Part shown: positions 42,480 through 50,989 of the stretch, piece by piece
How the letters are laid out: each line of letters opens with the position of its first letter
How positions within the stretch are numbered: position 1 is the first letter of the stretch
NCBI GenBank assembly: GCA_043755435.1
Contig: JAYUSZ010000171.1
Span: forward strand, 1 to 64,000
DNA: 64,000 bases
Source: JANXSF01 sp043755435
GTDB lineage: Bacteria > Acidobacteriota > Terriglobia > Bryobacterales > Bryobacteraceae
Direction of reading: 5' to 3'
Notes under the pieces: generated by a model
The model's database searches: none
Seen by the model: only the letters and a program-made list of their open reading frames with translations
Told to the model about the DNA's origin: nothing
Made by a program: the position numbers and the translations under genes

Positions 42480-43814
42480 TTAGAACTTCGTTACCTCAGT
42501 GAACCTGAATCCCTCCACCTTCATCGCAGGGACAGCCATGTCGAAAGTCTCCTCTCCCGAAGCACGTACCGTAGGCCCCAGCATCACCACGTTGTTCAGC
42601 ATCTCTACCACGCTTTGATTGAACCGGAAGTTCAGCACGCCAAAGACCAGCTTGCCGTCTTCAATCAGAAACGTTCCGTCGCGAGTCATGCCTGTCATGA
42701 TCTTTTCGAACTGCTCCACTTCGCGGATGTACCAAAGTCTGGTCACCAGCAGCCCACGCGCCGTGGAACGAATCATATCGTCAATCGATTTATCGCCGCC
42801 GTGGATGACAATATTCGTAACGGCCTCGCCGGATTCATTGGGCAGCGGCAAGCCATGGCCGGTCGCTTCGCCTCCATCGCGCAGCGCGCTTGATCTGCTG
42901 CGAGCCACATCGCTAGGCACGCCGCAATCAACTAACATCAGTTTCTGACGCGGGCTGCCTTCACCATCAAAGGGCGCGCCTGCTTGCAATGGATGAAAGC
43001 AATCATCGGTGATGGTGATGTTCTCTCCAAATAGCTGTTTCCCCAGGCGTCCACTCAAAAAGCTGCGGCCTTCGGTGATTGCTGCTGCCGAGAAATCGCC
43101 GAAGATCTGTCCTACTAAATCGAGCACCGCAGCCGGCTCCAGAATCACCGTATATGCGCCAGGCATAACTTCACGAGGTGCCGCGGAGCCTCGCGCCTTT
43201 TCCATTGCCTGTCTGGCTAAACTCGCTGTGTCCAGTTCCCGCAAATTGACTGCTGATGCTTTCGCCCATCCTGAACTATCGTGCGCCGTGGTCGTGATGG
43301 AAAACCGCGACATGGTTTCGGAGTGTTCCAGAAACACGCCATTTGAGTTCAACAAAGACTCACGCGAAAGATCAGTGGAAAGAATTCCTGCAGCCGATTG
43401 ACCTGCACTTTCCACCAATTGAATTGCTTCAGCAACAGCCTTGGCGCGCGAGCCTGGAGAACTGGCAGCGGTCTCTTCTGACCATCGCGCGGCGCTTCTA
43501 ACCGGCACTGGACCGGCAAGCGGCGGTAACTTCTCATCCGGTTCGCTAGACTTCGCCAATGCTACTGCCTGCGCTGTAACTGATCGAATGGACGCTTCGT
43601 CAAACCGGTTCGTCGATGCGCGCGCTGTCCGATGATCCACCACCACACGAACGGAACAATGTCCGGATTGCGCATTCACGTTTTGGTGAATTCCGTTGTT
43701 GGCAAATCTCGTCAATGCTGATGAGGTATCGGACAAAATCAATTCAACATCGCGCACCCCTAACGATTGGGCTGCGGCTTGCGCAATGGCTAGACAATGT
43801 TTGGGGTCCATCAT
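42480..43814 (-). CDS. tldE: TldE/PmbA subunit of the TldD/TldE metalloprotease
   Basis: A 444-aa protein similar in pattern to the PmbA/TldE family: NRFDEASIRSVTAQAVALAKSS, the C-terminal ARGLLVTRLWYIREVEQFEKIMTGMTRDGTFLIEDG (quoted in part), and GEETFDMAVPAMKVEGF. It lacks the HExxxH motif, as expected for the non-catalytic partner of TldD. The heterodimer degrades unfolded peptides and matures some RiPPs. The ATG overlaps the tldD stop (ATGA). Confidence 0.9.
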   Translation of the reverse strand: MMDPKHCLAIAQAAAQSLGVRDVELILSDTSSALTRFANNGIHQNVNAQSGHCSVRVVVDHRTARASTNRFDEASIRSVTAQAVALAKSSEPDEKLPPLAGPVPVRSAARWSEETAASSPGSRAKAVAEAIQLVESAGQSAAGILSTDLSRESLLNSNGVFLEHSETMSRFSITTTAHDSSGWAKASAVNLRELDTASLARQAMEKARGSAAPREVMPGAYTVILEPAAVLDLVGQIFGDFSAAAITEGRSFLSGRLGKQLFGENITITDDCFHPLQAGAPFDGEGSPRQKLMLVDCGVPSDVARSRSSALRDGGEATGHGLPLPNESGEAVTNIVIHGGDKSIDDMIRSTARGLLVTRLWYIREVEQFEKIMTGMTRDGTFLIEDGKLVFGVLNFRFNQSVVEMLNNVVMLGPTVRASGEETFDMAVPAMKVEGFRFTEVTKF

Positions 43815-45265
43815 GCCTGATACCCGCTTCCAATCTTAATGCTGCCGTACCGCGAAGGGCTGGCCCCATGCCCGGTGCCCATCACTTGCTCAGGCTGCCC
43901 TTTGCCGCAATTGGGTACTCCCCAAAGCCTCCAATGTTTGCGATCCGCAATTGCTTCGCAGGCATTCCAGAAGTTGGTGGAGATTCCGCTGTAGGTGGGG
44001 TTCTTCAACATGCGTCCGCGCTTGCCGTTCTTGATCTCCCAGGCAATCTCGCAACCGAATTGAAAGTTGTATCGCTTGTCGTCAATGGACCAACTTTTAT
44101 TCGTTTCCATGTAAATGCCGTGAGGAACGTCGAACACCTGCTCCAAACTCTGCTCGCCCGGCAACAAGCTGACGTTGGTCATGCGGATCAGCGGCAGCCG
44201 GTCCCAGCCCTTGGCGCGCATGGTGCCGTTTGAGCGTGTGTCGCCAACCACCGCAGCGGTTTCGCGTGAAGTCATGTATCCGGTGAACAGGCCATTGCTG
44301 ATGATGGGTGTGGATTGCGCAGGCACGCCTTCATCATCAAAAGCGAAGGTGCCCAGGCCTGGACCATGTTCAAGCGTTGCATCGCACACCACGTTCACAA
44401 TGGCGGAACCGTAGCGGAGCTTTCGCAACTTGTCGAGAGTTAGAAAACTCATGCCAGCATAATTCGCCTCAGAGCCCAGGACCCGATCCAGCTCAATTGG
44501 ATGCCCGATGGATTCATGTATCTGCAGGGCCAGTTGACTGGAATCAAGGATTAGCGAAAATTCGCCCGAAGGACACTGGTCGGCCTTGTGCAAGGCAACG
44601 GCCTCTTCGGCAATTCGCGGAGCGTGCTTCAGCAATTCCAATTCGTCCACCAGTTCGTAGCCCTTCAATTGATACTGCCCGCCGAAGGAATTTGGGAACG
44701 ATCGTTTTTGAATTTCGTCCCCGGCGAAGCTATAGGCGGCGAACCCTGCGCCCGTCGACGTTTTGGTTTGGTCGATCAGGCTTCCAATGGAGGATGCGAA
44801 TACCTGGCGGGTACGATCAAACATCAGCGATCCTTCCGCTAAAGTTACTCCAGCATTGTGTCGCAATTCGGCATCAATCGCCATTAGGAGTTGGATGTTT
44901 GCTTCCACGGATGTTGTAAAGGGATCAGTAGTACAAGGCGCAATCCACGTTTCCACAAACTTACCCTCAGGAGCCAGCACCGCTTTTTCCTTGTGCGCCA
45001 TGCCGCTTGCCGCTGCAATTTCTTTGGCTAGATTCGCTGCCGCTGCCAGACCCTCCCGGTTCAATCGATCTGTTGCGGCAAATCCCCAACTGCCATTGAT
45101 CAGCACTCGAATGCCAACGCCCATTGATTCTGCCGCGGCAACTTGGGAGACCCGGCCATTTCTGGTAGCAACTGCCCGGTCTTTGGTTTCAACCACACGA
45201 ACGTCTGCATATTCCACCTCCGGGCCAAGTGCAAAATCTAGAGCCTCAAGGGCAATTTGCTTCAT
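43811..45265 (-). CDS. tldD: TldD metalloprotease subunit
   Basis: A 484-aa protein with the metal-binding motif HESIGHPIELDR (HExxxH) in the middle and conserved C-terminal GHGASPSRYGSIKIG and GMRAKGW-like elements (TMRAKGWDRLPLIRMTN). With TldE it forms a zinc protease that removes leader or unfolded peptides in the cytoplasm. Start MKQIALEALDFAL at 45265 fits the family; an upstream TTG would intrude on the divergent peroxiredoxin gene. No RiPP precursor was noticed nearby. Confidence 0.92.
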   Translation of the reverse strand: MKQIALEALDFALGPEVEYADVRVVETKDRAVATRNGRVSQVAAAESMGVGIRVLINGSWGFAATDRLNREGLAAAANLAKEIAAASGMAHKEKAVLAPEGKFVETWIAPCTTDPFTTSVEANIQLLMAIDAELRHNAGVTLAEGSLMFDRTRQVFASSIGSLIDQTKTSTGAGFAAYSFAGDEIQKRSFPNSFGGQYQLKGYELVDELELLKHAPRIAEEAVALHKADQCPSGEFSLILDSSQLALQIHESIGHPIELDRVLGSEANYAGMSFLTLDKLRKLRYGSAIVNVVCDATLEHGPGLGTFAFDDEGVPAQSTPIISNGLFTGYMTSRETAAVVGDTRSNGTMRAKGWDRLPLIRMTNVSLLPGEQSLEQVFDVPHGIYMETNKSWSIDDKRYNFQFGCEIAWEIKNGKRGRMLKNPTYSGISTNFWNACEAIADRKHWRLWGVPNCGKGQPEQVMGTGHGASPSRYGSIKIGSGYQA

Positions 45266-45294
45266 CTGACTATTGTGAAAGAATTGGAGATAGG

Positions 45295-45756
45295 ATGGCA
45301 CTGTTACTTCTAATGTTTGGATGGCTTTTTTCCGATCCACTTGCGGTGGGAACCGCAGCCCCTGATTTTACTACTGTCGATCAGGACGGCCAGACCGTTT
45401 CGCTTTCAAAACTAAAAGGGAAAAATGTAGTGCTGGTTTTCTATCCAGGAGACGACACTGCAATTTGCACTAAGCAGCTATGCGAGATTCGAGACAACTG
45501 GAAAGCATTTCAGGGTAAGGACGTAGTGGTGTTTGGGATCAATGGACAGAAGGCTTCGTCACACCAGGAATTCAAGAAAAAATATAATTTCCCATTCCCA
45601 CTTCTTGTAGACGACAAACAAAAGGTGTGCGAGTTGTACAATACTAATGGATTGATTGTGAAGCGCACGGTGTATCTGATTGGGAAAGATGGGAAAGTGA
45701 AATTCGGACAACGCGGAAAGCCCGGACCTAAAGAAGTATTGGCGGCAGCGCAATAG
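45295..45756 (+). CDS. exported Bcp/AhpC-type peroxiredoxin A
   Basis: A 153-aa thioredoxin-fold peroxidase. A short hydrophobic N-terminus (ALLLLMFGWLF) suggests export. The active site is DDTAICTKQLCEIRD: peroxidatic Cys58 with a second Cys63, the spacing of the Bcp subfamily. It reduces hydroperoxides. The start at 45295 has GGAG upstream. It converges on a second peroxiredoxin 44 bp away. Confidence 0.88.
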   Translation: MALLLLMFGWLFSDPLAVGTAAPDFTTVDQDGQTVSLSKLKGKNVVLVFYPGDDTAICTKQLCEIRDNWKAFQGKDVVVFGINGQKASSHQEFKKKYNFPFPLLVDDKQKVCELYNTNGLIVKRTVYLIGKDGKVKFGQRGKPGPKEVLAAAQ

Positions 45757-45799
45757 AGTAGAGAGGGGCATCCATCGGCCCCCACCATCTACTCAACAT

Positions 45800-46315
45800 T
45801 TATTTCTTAACGAGTCGTGCGCAAGCGCCTTCCGATCCGGAAATGTCGATGGCCTTCGCGCCTTCTAAAATTTCAGCGATCTTGCCGTCAGCACCAATCA
45901 CGAAAGTAGTCCGATTCGCCACTCCCGACTTTGGGTTCAAAACACCATAAGCCATGGAAGTTCCGCGCAGCATGTCACTCAACATAGGGAATTCCGCGCC
46001 CAATTCTTTAGCCCAATGGGAAAGTGTTGGCTGACTATCTGTAGACACGCCGAATACCTTCACGTCCATGCCGGTGAACTTCGCAATATTTGCCTGGTAA
46101 CCAGTCATTTCCTTGGTGCAACCACCCGTGAAAGCCGCCGGGAAAAAGGCAAGCACAACAGGGTTCTTACCCGCGAAAGCGGAAAGTTTATGTGCTTTTC
46201 CATCGGATCCTTTTAGGTCGAACTCAGGAGCTTCGTCACCAACTTTCAAATGAGTTGGTTCCGTTTGAGCAAATGCGAAGCATGCAGCTAACGATAATAG
46301 AAGGATTGTTTTCAT
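45800..46315 (-). CDS. exported peroxiredoxin B
   Basis: A 171-aa protein with a signal peptide (ILLLSLAACFAFAQ) and an AhpC/Bcp domain: APEFDLKGSDGKAHKLSAFAG, FFPAAFTGGCTKEM with peroxidatic Cys66, and LSDMLRGTSMAYGV. There is a C-terminal Cys in GACARLVKK that could resolve. It is a periplasmic peroxidase by prediction. It is only distantly like its neighbour, so the pair is unlikely to be a recent duplication. Confidence 0.88.
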   Translation of the reverse strand: MKTILLLSLAACFAFAQTEPTHLKVGDEAPEFDLKGSDGKAHKLSAFAGKNPVVLAFFPAAFTGGCTKEMTGYQANIAKFTGMDVKVFGVSTDSQPTLSHWAKELGAEFPMLSDMLRGTSMAYGVLNPKSGVANRTTFVIGADGKIAEILEGAKAIDISGSEGACARLVKK

Positions 46316-46381
46316 AGTTTAGACCTCGATGTGAGGCTAGCATTGGGGCCTAGTGTTTGTCTACCTGACGATCACTGAATG

Positions 46382-46402
46382 ATATACAATTTAATTGTAT
46401 AT
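46382..46402. promoter_or_regulatory. 21-bp perfect palindrome, likely operator of the AbrB-type TA operon
   Basis: The arms ATATACAATT and AATTGTATAT surround one central T, ending 2 bp before the antitoxin ATG at 46405. It includes TATACAATT/AATTGTATA -10-like sequence, so an antitoxin bound here would block transcription directly. Confidence 0.7.
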
Positions 46403-46404
46403 CT

Positions 46405-46635
46405 ATGCAAGTCTCAAAATGGGGAAACAGTTTGGCGATTCGTTTGCCTTCAGCCGTCGTAGAAGCGCTTAATCTCAAGGCGGGTGATCAGGTTGAGGTA
46501 GGAATTGCATCCGAACGGAAGTTTGTAATCCAGCGGAATCGAAGTGCTGAAAAGGCCGTTGAAATAATGCGTCGATTGCGGCGACCGCTGCCTGCGGGAT
46601 TCAAATTTGACCGATTGGATGCGAATGAAAGGTAA
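46405..46635 (+). CDS. vapB: AbrB/MazE-type antitoxin
   Basis: A 76-aa protein starting MQVSKWGNSLAIRLPSAVVE, the SpoVT/AbrB swapped-hairpin DNA-binding fold, followed by LKAGDQVEVGI and a basic C-terminal helix. It should repress its operon through the palindrome immediately upstream and bind the PIN toxin with its C-terminus. Its last codons overlap the toxin start by 11 bp. Confidence 0.88.
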   Translation: MQVSKWGNSLAIRLPSAVVEALNLKAGDQVEVGIASERKFVIQRNRSAEKAVEIMRRLRRPLPAGFKFDRLDANER

Positions 46636-47023
46636 TGTTTTTTTCGACACCAATATACTGATTTATGCTTTCGCGAAAAATGATCCTCGTGCAGAGATTG
46701 CTGAGAATTTGATTCTTGCGGGCGGAATAATTGGAGTGCAAACTCTGAACGAGTTCACCGCTGTGGCGATGCGCAAGCTGGCAATGCCTTGGGCCGAAGT
46801 GTTAGAAGCTCTTGGTGCACTTCGGACTCTATTTCCAGCGCCTGTGCCCATTACCCTGAAAATCCATGATGCAGCGCTGAGAATTGTCTCACGGTATGGA
46901 TATCACATCTACGATTCCTTGCTGATTGCAGCAGCGCTTGAATCAGGCTGCCATACCCTATTTTCTGAAGACATGAGGGAAGGGCAGTTGATCGATGGTT
47001 TGACGATCCGCAATCCATTCTGA
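46625..47023 (+). CDS. vapC: PIN-domain toxin (VapC family)
   Basis: A 132-aa PIN nuclease: D8 in FFDTNILIYAF, E43 in TLNEFTAVAM, D97 in YHIYDSLLIAAA and D116 in FSEDM form the acidic site. The ATG at 46625 lies within the antitoxin gene. It ends one base before the stop of hpnD on the opposite strand, so the pair sits exactly at the end of the hopanoid operon. Confidence 0.9.
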   Translation: MKGNVFFDTNILIYAFAKNDPRAEIAENLILAGGIIGVQTLNEFTAVAMRKLAMPWAEVLEALGALRTLFPAPVPITLKIHDAALRIVSRYGYHIYDSLLIAAALESGCHTLFSEDMREGQLIDGLTIRNPF

Positions 47024-47024
47024 G

Positions 47025-47867
47025 TTATTCAGCAGGACGAAATCCAGCCTCGGCTAAGATCCTAAGCTTTTGAAAAGTAGTCAGCCGGATGCGGCGATCA
47101 AATACATCGAATCCACTCGCTTCGATCTTCTGGAATAAGCGCCAGTAAATTTCAATCAAGGCCCACATGGAACGGCGGCTCTTGCTATCTACCATCCCAA
47201 TCAATGGCCGTGATTCCTCGTAGTACTTCCGCGCGTGATTCGCTTCATGACGAAGCGTCTGGACCCAGCCGGAGCTCCTCTCGATTCTCGCAGCATCGGC
47301 TCCAAACTTCTGCAGATCTTCCAACGGAATATATCGCCGGCCAAGTTCAAAATCTTCGTGGACGTCACGGATGATATTGGTCAGTTGAAACGCCACACCA
47401 CATTTTTCCGCCAGTACTAATGCCTGTGGATCTTTGAACCCGAAGATGTGAACAATACACAACCCCACCACGGAAGCCACCTGGTAGCAGTAGCGATAGA
47501 GTTCATCGAACGTCTCAATCTTTCGTGGCACCAGGTCGCTGGAAACTCCATCAATCATGTGATGAAAGTATTCGTGGGGAATCCGATAGCGAACAACCGT
47601 ATCGTGAAATGCTGGCCATACGGGATGATCGTTGAATTTCCCATTCAGTGCCGACGCCATGTCCGCGCGCCATTTCTCCATGGTCTGCGGAGTTGTACTG
47701 CCCGCCACGTCGTCGCTTAAGTCATCGCAATAACGCATGAACGCGTATAGTGCGCACATGGCATTTCGTTGGGGCTTTTCAAGTAACAGAAAAGCGTAGT
47801 AAAAGTTTTTAGCACGTTGGCGCGCAATGCGTCTGGAATATTGATACGACGCATCCAGGCTTGTCAT
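47025..47867 (-). CDS. hpnD: presqualene diphosphate synthase (HpnD)
   Basis: A 280-aa trans-isoprenyl synthase. The two Asp-rich magnesium motifs are FMRYCDDLSDDV and NIIRDVHEDFELGRRYIP. HpnD joins two farnesyl diphosphates to presqualene diphosphate, the first step of the HpnCDE squalene route. It is the last gene of the hopanoid operon; its ATG overlaps the hpnC stop (ATGA). hpnE, usually next, is not here. Confidence 0.9.
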   Translation of the reverse strand: MTSLDASYQYSRRIARQRAKNFYYAFLLLEKPQRNAMCALYAFMRYCDDLSDDVAGSTTPQTMEKWRADMASALNGKFNDHPVWPAFHDTVVRYRIPHEYFHHMIDGVSSDLVPRKIETFDELYRYCYQVASVVGLCIVHIFGFKDPQALVLAEKCGVAFQLTNIIRDVHEDFELGRRYIPLEDLQKFGADAARIERSSGWVQTLRHEANHARKYYEESRPLIGMVDSKSRRSMWALIEIYWRLFQKIEASGFDVFDRRIRLTTFQKLRILAEAGFRPAE

Positions 47868-48775
47868 GCCGCACGCTGAAACGCCACTTCGGCCAAGGCC
47901 TTCAGCAGAATTCCAACACGCTCCACTTTGGAAATCTTCGGCCTGGTCGCCAGCACATTGTAACCCTGGCTTTCTATCTTGTCCAGAATGAAAAGACCTC
48001 CACGGCTGAACAAGGTCAGGTCAATCGACAACCTACGATCCACCATGCGCGTCAAAGGCAACCCATCATCAAACAACTTTCGCGCCACGGTCACGCATTC
48101 GCTCATCACGTTTTGAAACCGGTCATCGAATTTTAAGTCGAAAAGATCCTGTTCTTTGTAGCCGTACTTTTCCATCACACTGGCCGGAATATAGACGCGG
48201 TCTTTCTGCAAATCAATTGTGACGTCCTGCCAGAAATTCGCCAACTGCAGCGCAGTGCAGGTTGCATCGGAAAGTAGATTCCGTTCCACACCGCTATAGC
48301 CGCAAAGGCCAAGTACCAGCCGCCCAACGGGATTAGCCGAATACCTACAGTAACGAAACAACTGGTCCCAATCCTGATAGCGCGGAACAACTTGGTCCTG
48401 TTCAAAGGCGGTGATTAAGTCATGGAACAACGAGGGTTCCAAATCGTGCCGTTGCAAAGTTGGACCCAAAGCTACGAACACCGGATGGCGCGATTGGCCG
48501 GCGCACATGGCATCGAACTCGGCACGCCACCATTTCAGAAGACGCAGACATTCGGCCTTATCGGGGATCTCGTCACCTAGGTCGTCAGCCCAGCGGCAGA
48601 ATGAATATACATTGTAGAAATCCTGATGCAATCGTTTGGGCAGCAGAACGCTGACAACATGGAAGTTTTCGTAGTGGTGCGTGGCTAACCACTGAGTGTA
48701 GCGGAGCGATTCTTCCATAGTCCACACGCGACCCATAGCTTGCGAGTCGCGAATGAAATCTTTGGGCTCAAGCAC
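47864..48775 (-). CDS. hpnC: hydroxysqualene synthase (HpnC)
   Basis: A 303-aa squalene/phytoene-synthase-fold protein: ATHHYENFHVVSVLLPKRL, SFCRWADDLGDE and ANFWQDVTIDLQKDRVYIP hold the two Asp-rich motifs. HpnC converts presqualene diphosphate to hydroxysqualene. It starts at a GTG 4 nt after the adh2 stop, so translation is probably coupled. Confidence 0.9.
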   Translation of the reverse strand: MLEPKDFIRDSQAMGRVWTMEESLRYTQWLATHHYENFHVVSVLLPKRLHQDFYNVYSFCRWADDLGDEIPDKAECLRLLKWWRAEFDAMCAGQSRHPVFVALGPTLQRHDLEPSLFHDLITAFEQDQVVPRYQDWDQLFRYCRYSANPVGRLVLGLCGYSGVERNLLSDATCTALQLANFWQDVTIDLQKDRVYIPASVMEKYGYKEQDLFDLKFDDRFQNVMSECVTVARKLFDDGLPLTRMVDRRLSIDLTLFSRGGLFILDKIESQGYNVLATRPKISKVERVGILLKALAEVAFQRAA

Positions 48776-48779
48776 GGAT

Positions 48780-49820
48780 TTAAGGAATGATCGCCGTCTT
48801 CATGTGCCCGTTATGGCTCATGAGGTATTTCATAACTTCCAGCAGGTTCGTCAACGGCTCTTCCCGATTGACAAAATCACGAGCAGTTATATGGCCTCGA
48901 CTCACGGCGTCCAAAGCCTTACGAATATGATGCGGCGTGTGATGGAAGCTAGCTTTGCAGGTTATTTCGCTATAGTGCAGTAAGCTTGTTTCCAAATCCA
49001 CACGGCTATCATTCGGGCAACCACCAAAGAAATTCACAGTGCCGCCACGACGCAACATATGGACTGCTTGATCCCACGTGTCCGGCTTGCCAACAGCTTC
49101 AATGGAGACGTCAACACCACGGCCATCGGTCAAAGCTCGCACAGCACCAACGATGTCGGTTGTGTCAGCTGTTGAAATTGCTTCAGAAGCGCCCATACGC
49201 ATGGCACGATCCAACTGGCCTTGCCTGCGTCCAATAGCAATTACCCGGGCTCCGTAAACTGCCGTTGCCAAGCGGACGAACATCAAGCCGATGGGGCCGA
49301 GTCCGATCACTGCAATATTATCGCCGTGTTTCACTCCCGTTTCGTCCAAGCCGCGGATGACGCAAGCCAAGGGCTCAATCAACGCCGCATCCTGATAAGT
49401 CAAGTGGGTGGGGATTTCGTAAAGATTGTAATTGACGATTCTTCCAGGAATGCGGATGAATTCAGCGTAAGCTCCGTTGTTGAATAACAAGTCTTCGCAC
49501 AAGTTTTCAAGATTCCGTTTGCAATAGAAACACTGCTTGCAAGGGGCAGAATTTGCAGCAACCACGCGTTGCCCAACTTTGAATTTGGTCACAGCTTGAC
49601 CAACCGCAACAATATCGCCGGCCAATTCATGACCAAACAGTGCTGGAGGCACAATCATACGCGCATGATAGCCGCGGCGGAATACCTTCACGTCTGTCCC
49701 ACAAGTTAACGCAGCCTTTACTTGAACCAGAATATCTTCTGGCCCCATAGACGGTAGCGGAACTGATTCAACTCTGATCTGTTCCTTACCGTAAAGGACG
49801 GCAGCCCTCATTTCCTTCAT
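48780..49820 (-). CDS. zinc-type MDR dehydrogenase 2 in the hopanoid operon
   Basis: A 346-aa medium-chain dehydrogenase. Catalytic zinc candidates are Cys in LTCGTDVKVF, GHELAG and the Glu in ALIEPLACV; the structural zinc site is CKQCFYCKRNLENLC. The NAD(P) fold shows AVIGLGPIGLMFVRLA. Similarity is to threonine/sorbitol dehydrogenase-like enzymes. It lies between adh1 and hpnC in the operon, so a role in hopanoid side-chain or intermediate redox is suggested by position only. Confidence 0.88.
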   Translation of the reverse strand: MKEMRAAVLYGKEQIRVESVPLPSMGPEDILVQVKAALTCGTDVKVFRRGYHARMIVPPALFGHELAGDIVAVGQAVTKFKVGQRVVAANSAPCKQCFYCKRNLENLCEDLLFNNGAYAEFIRIPGRIVNYNLYEIPTHLTYQDAALIEPLACVIRGLDETGVKHGDNIAVIGLGPIGLMFVRLATAVYGARVIAIGRRQGQLDRAMRMGASEAISTADTTDIVGAVRALTDGRGVDVSIEAVGKPDTWDQAVHMLRRGGTVNFFGGCPNDSRVDLETSLLHYSEITCKASFHHTPHHIRKALDAVSRGHITARDFVNREEPLTNLLEVMKYLMSHNGHMKTAIIP

Positions 49821-49887
49821 CACCGTGGATCACCAGCTCGTAAGCGCATGTTTCCTTTTTTGCCCTTGACTGCTTCTAAGACTTCTC

Positions 49888-50976
49888 TTAAACACACGTA
49901 CCATTCAGTTCTAGAACCTCAGTACCTTGCAGTTGTGGGCAAACTACAATTTTCAAGGATTTGGAGCCAGGATGCAATGCCATATTAAAACCTTTCATGA
50001 TGGAATCAAGCGGCACACGGTGGCTAACCAGCTGTTGCACTGGCAATTTACCGCTAAAAACAAGGTTTGCGGACTCTTTTTGCAGATCCACCGACGCGCT
50101 ATAGGCTCCAAATAAAACACGTTCCCCAACGCAGATATCGGCCCCGGATACCTCAATTCGCTCTTTATGAGAGGTTTGGGCGAACAGACAAATCTTGGCC
50201 CCTGGACGTGAGCAGGCAACCGCTTGCTCCACAACTCCAGGTGCGGAGGTGGCCACAAATACCAAATCTGCTCCGCGGCCATCGGTCATTTCCCGGATTA
50301 AACTCCTAACGTTGGAAATTCCAGGATCCCAGCAGTGTTCTGCTCCGAATTGCCGGGAAAGCGCCCTGCGGGCATCCATAGTGTCCGTCGTCACAGTCCG
50401 AATGCCCTTATGCTTCAAAATCATCGTGAACAGCATGCCGATGGGACCCTGGCCAATCACAACCGCCAGATCATCGGGTTGTGGTTCAGCCATAGTGATT
50501 GCCTTCAGACATGTGTTCACCGGCTCAACAAAACTAGCAGCATCGAAACTAACACCATCGGGGATTTTCTCCACGCCGTTTTCAACAATCCAATCCATTA
50601 CGCGAACGTATTGTGAGAATCCGCCGCCAGCCGGTTCAAAACCGGCCGTGATACCCACCTTCTTATATACGAGGCATTGAGCATAAAGATTTCGTTGACA
50701 GTAAAAACATTTCTTGCAAGGAATGTGGTGGAAGGCAATTACCCCATCCCCTGGCTTAAACTTTGTTACACCTTCGCCAACTGCCGCCACCACCCCGGCC
50801 GTTTCGTGGCCGTAAATCCGTGGAGGAGCCAATAATCCGTACTCGATTTTTTTCAAATCAGTGTGGCAAATACCGCAGGATTCCACTTTAACCAGAAGTT
50901 CCCCAGCGCCCAATTGTGGCGTGGCAAGTTCCTCTATGAAAACCTGTTGATCACCGCGATAAACGGCAGCTCGCAT
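49888..50976 (-). CDS. zinc-type MDR dehydrogenase 1 in the hopanoid operon
   Basis: A 362-aa medium-chain dehydrogenase starting MRAAVYRGDQQVFIEELATP. It has VESCGICHTDLKKIEYG and GHETAG (catalytic zinc), CKKCFYCQRNLYAQC (structural zinc), FVEPVNTC and VIGQGPIGMLFTMIL. It is clearly homologous to its neighbour at 48780 but diverged. The ATG at 50976 lies 13 nt after the hpnG stop; a TTG at 51009 would overlap it. An alcohol/aldehyde substrate is expected, identity unknown. Confidence 0.87.
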   Translation of the reverse strand: MRAAVYRGDQQVFIEELATPQLGAGELLVKVESCGICHTDLKKIEYGLLAPPRIYGHETAGVVAAVGEGVTKFKPGDGVIAFHHIPCKKCFYCQRNLYAQCLVYKKVGITAGFEPAGGGFSQYVRVMDWIVENGVEKIPDGVSFDAASFVEPVNTCLKAITMAEPQPDDLAVVIGQGPIGMLFTMILKHKGIRTVTTDTMDARRALSRQFGAEHCWDPGISNVRSLIREMTDGRGADLVFVATSAPGVVEQAVACSRPGAKICLFAQTSHKERIEVSGADICVGERVLFGAYSASVDLQKESANLVFSGKLPVQQLVSHRVPLDSIMKGFNMALHPGSKSLKIVVCPQLQGTEVLELNGTCV

Positions 50977-50989
50977 TGTGGGTGGGATT

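Noticed and set aside
45266..45340. N-terminal extension of TldD
   Set aside because: It would enter the divergent peroxiredoxin gene and adds residues not seen in TldD; the ATG at 45265 fits better.
45295..46315. The two peroxiredoxins as a recent tandem duplication
   Set aside because: They face each other and differ strongly around the active site and signal peptide.
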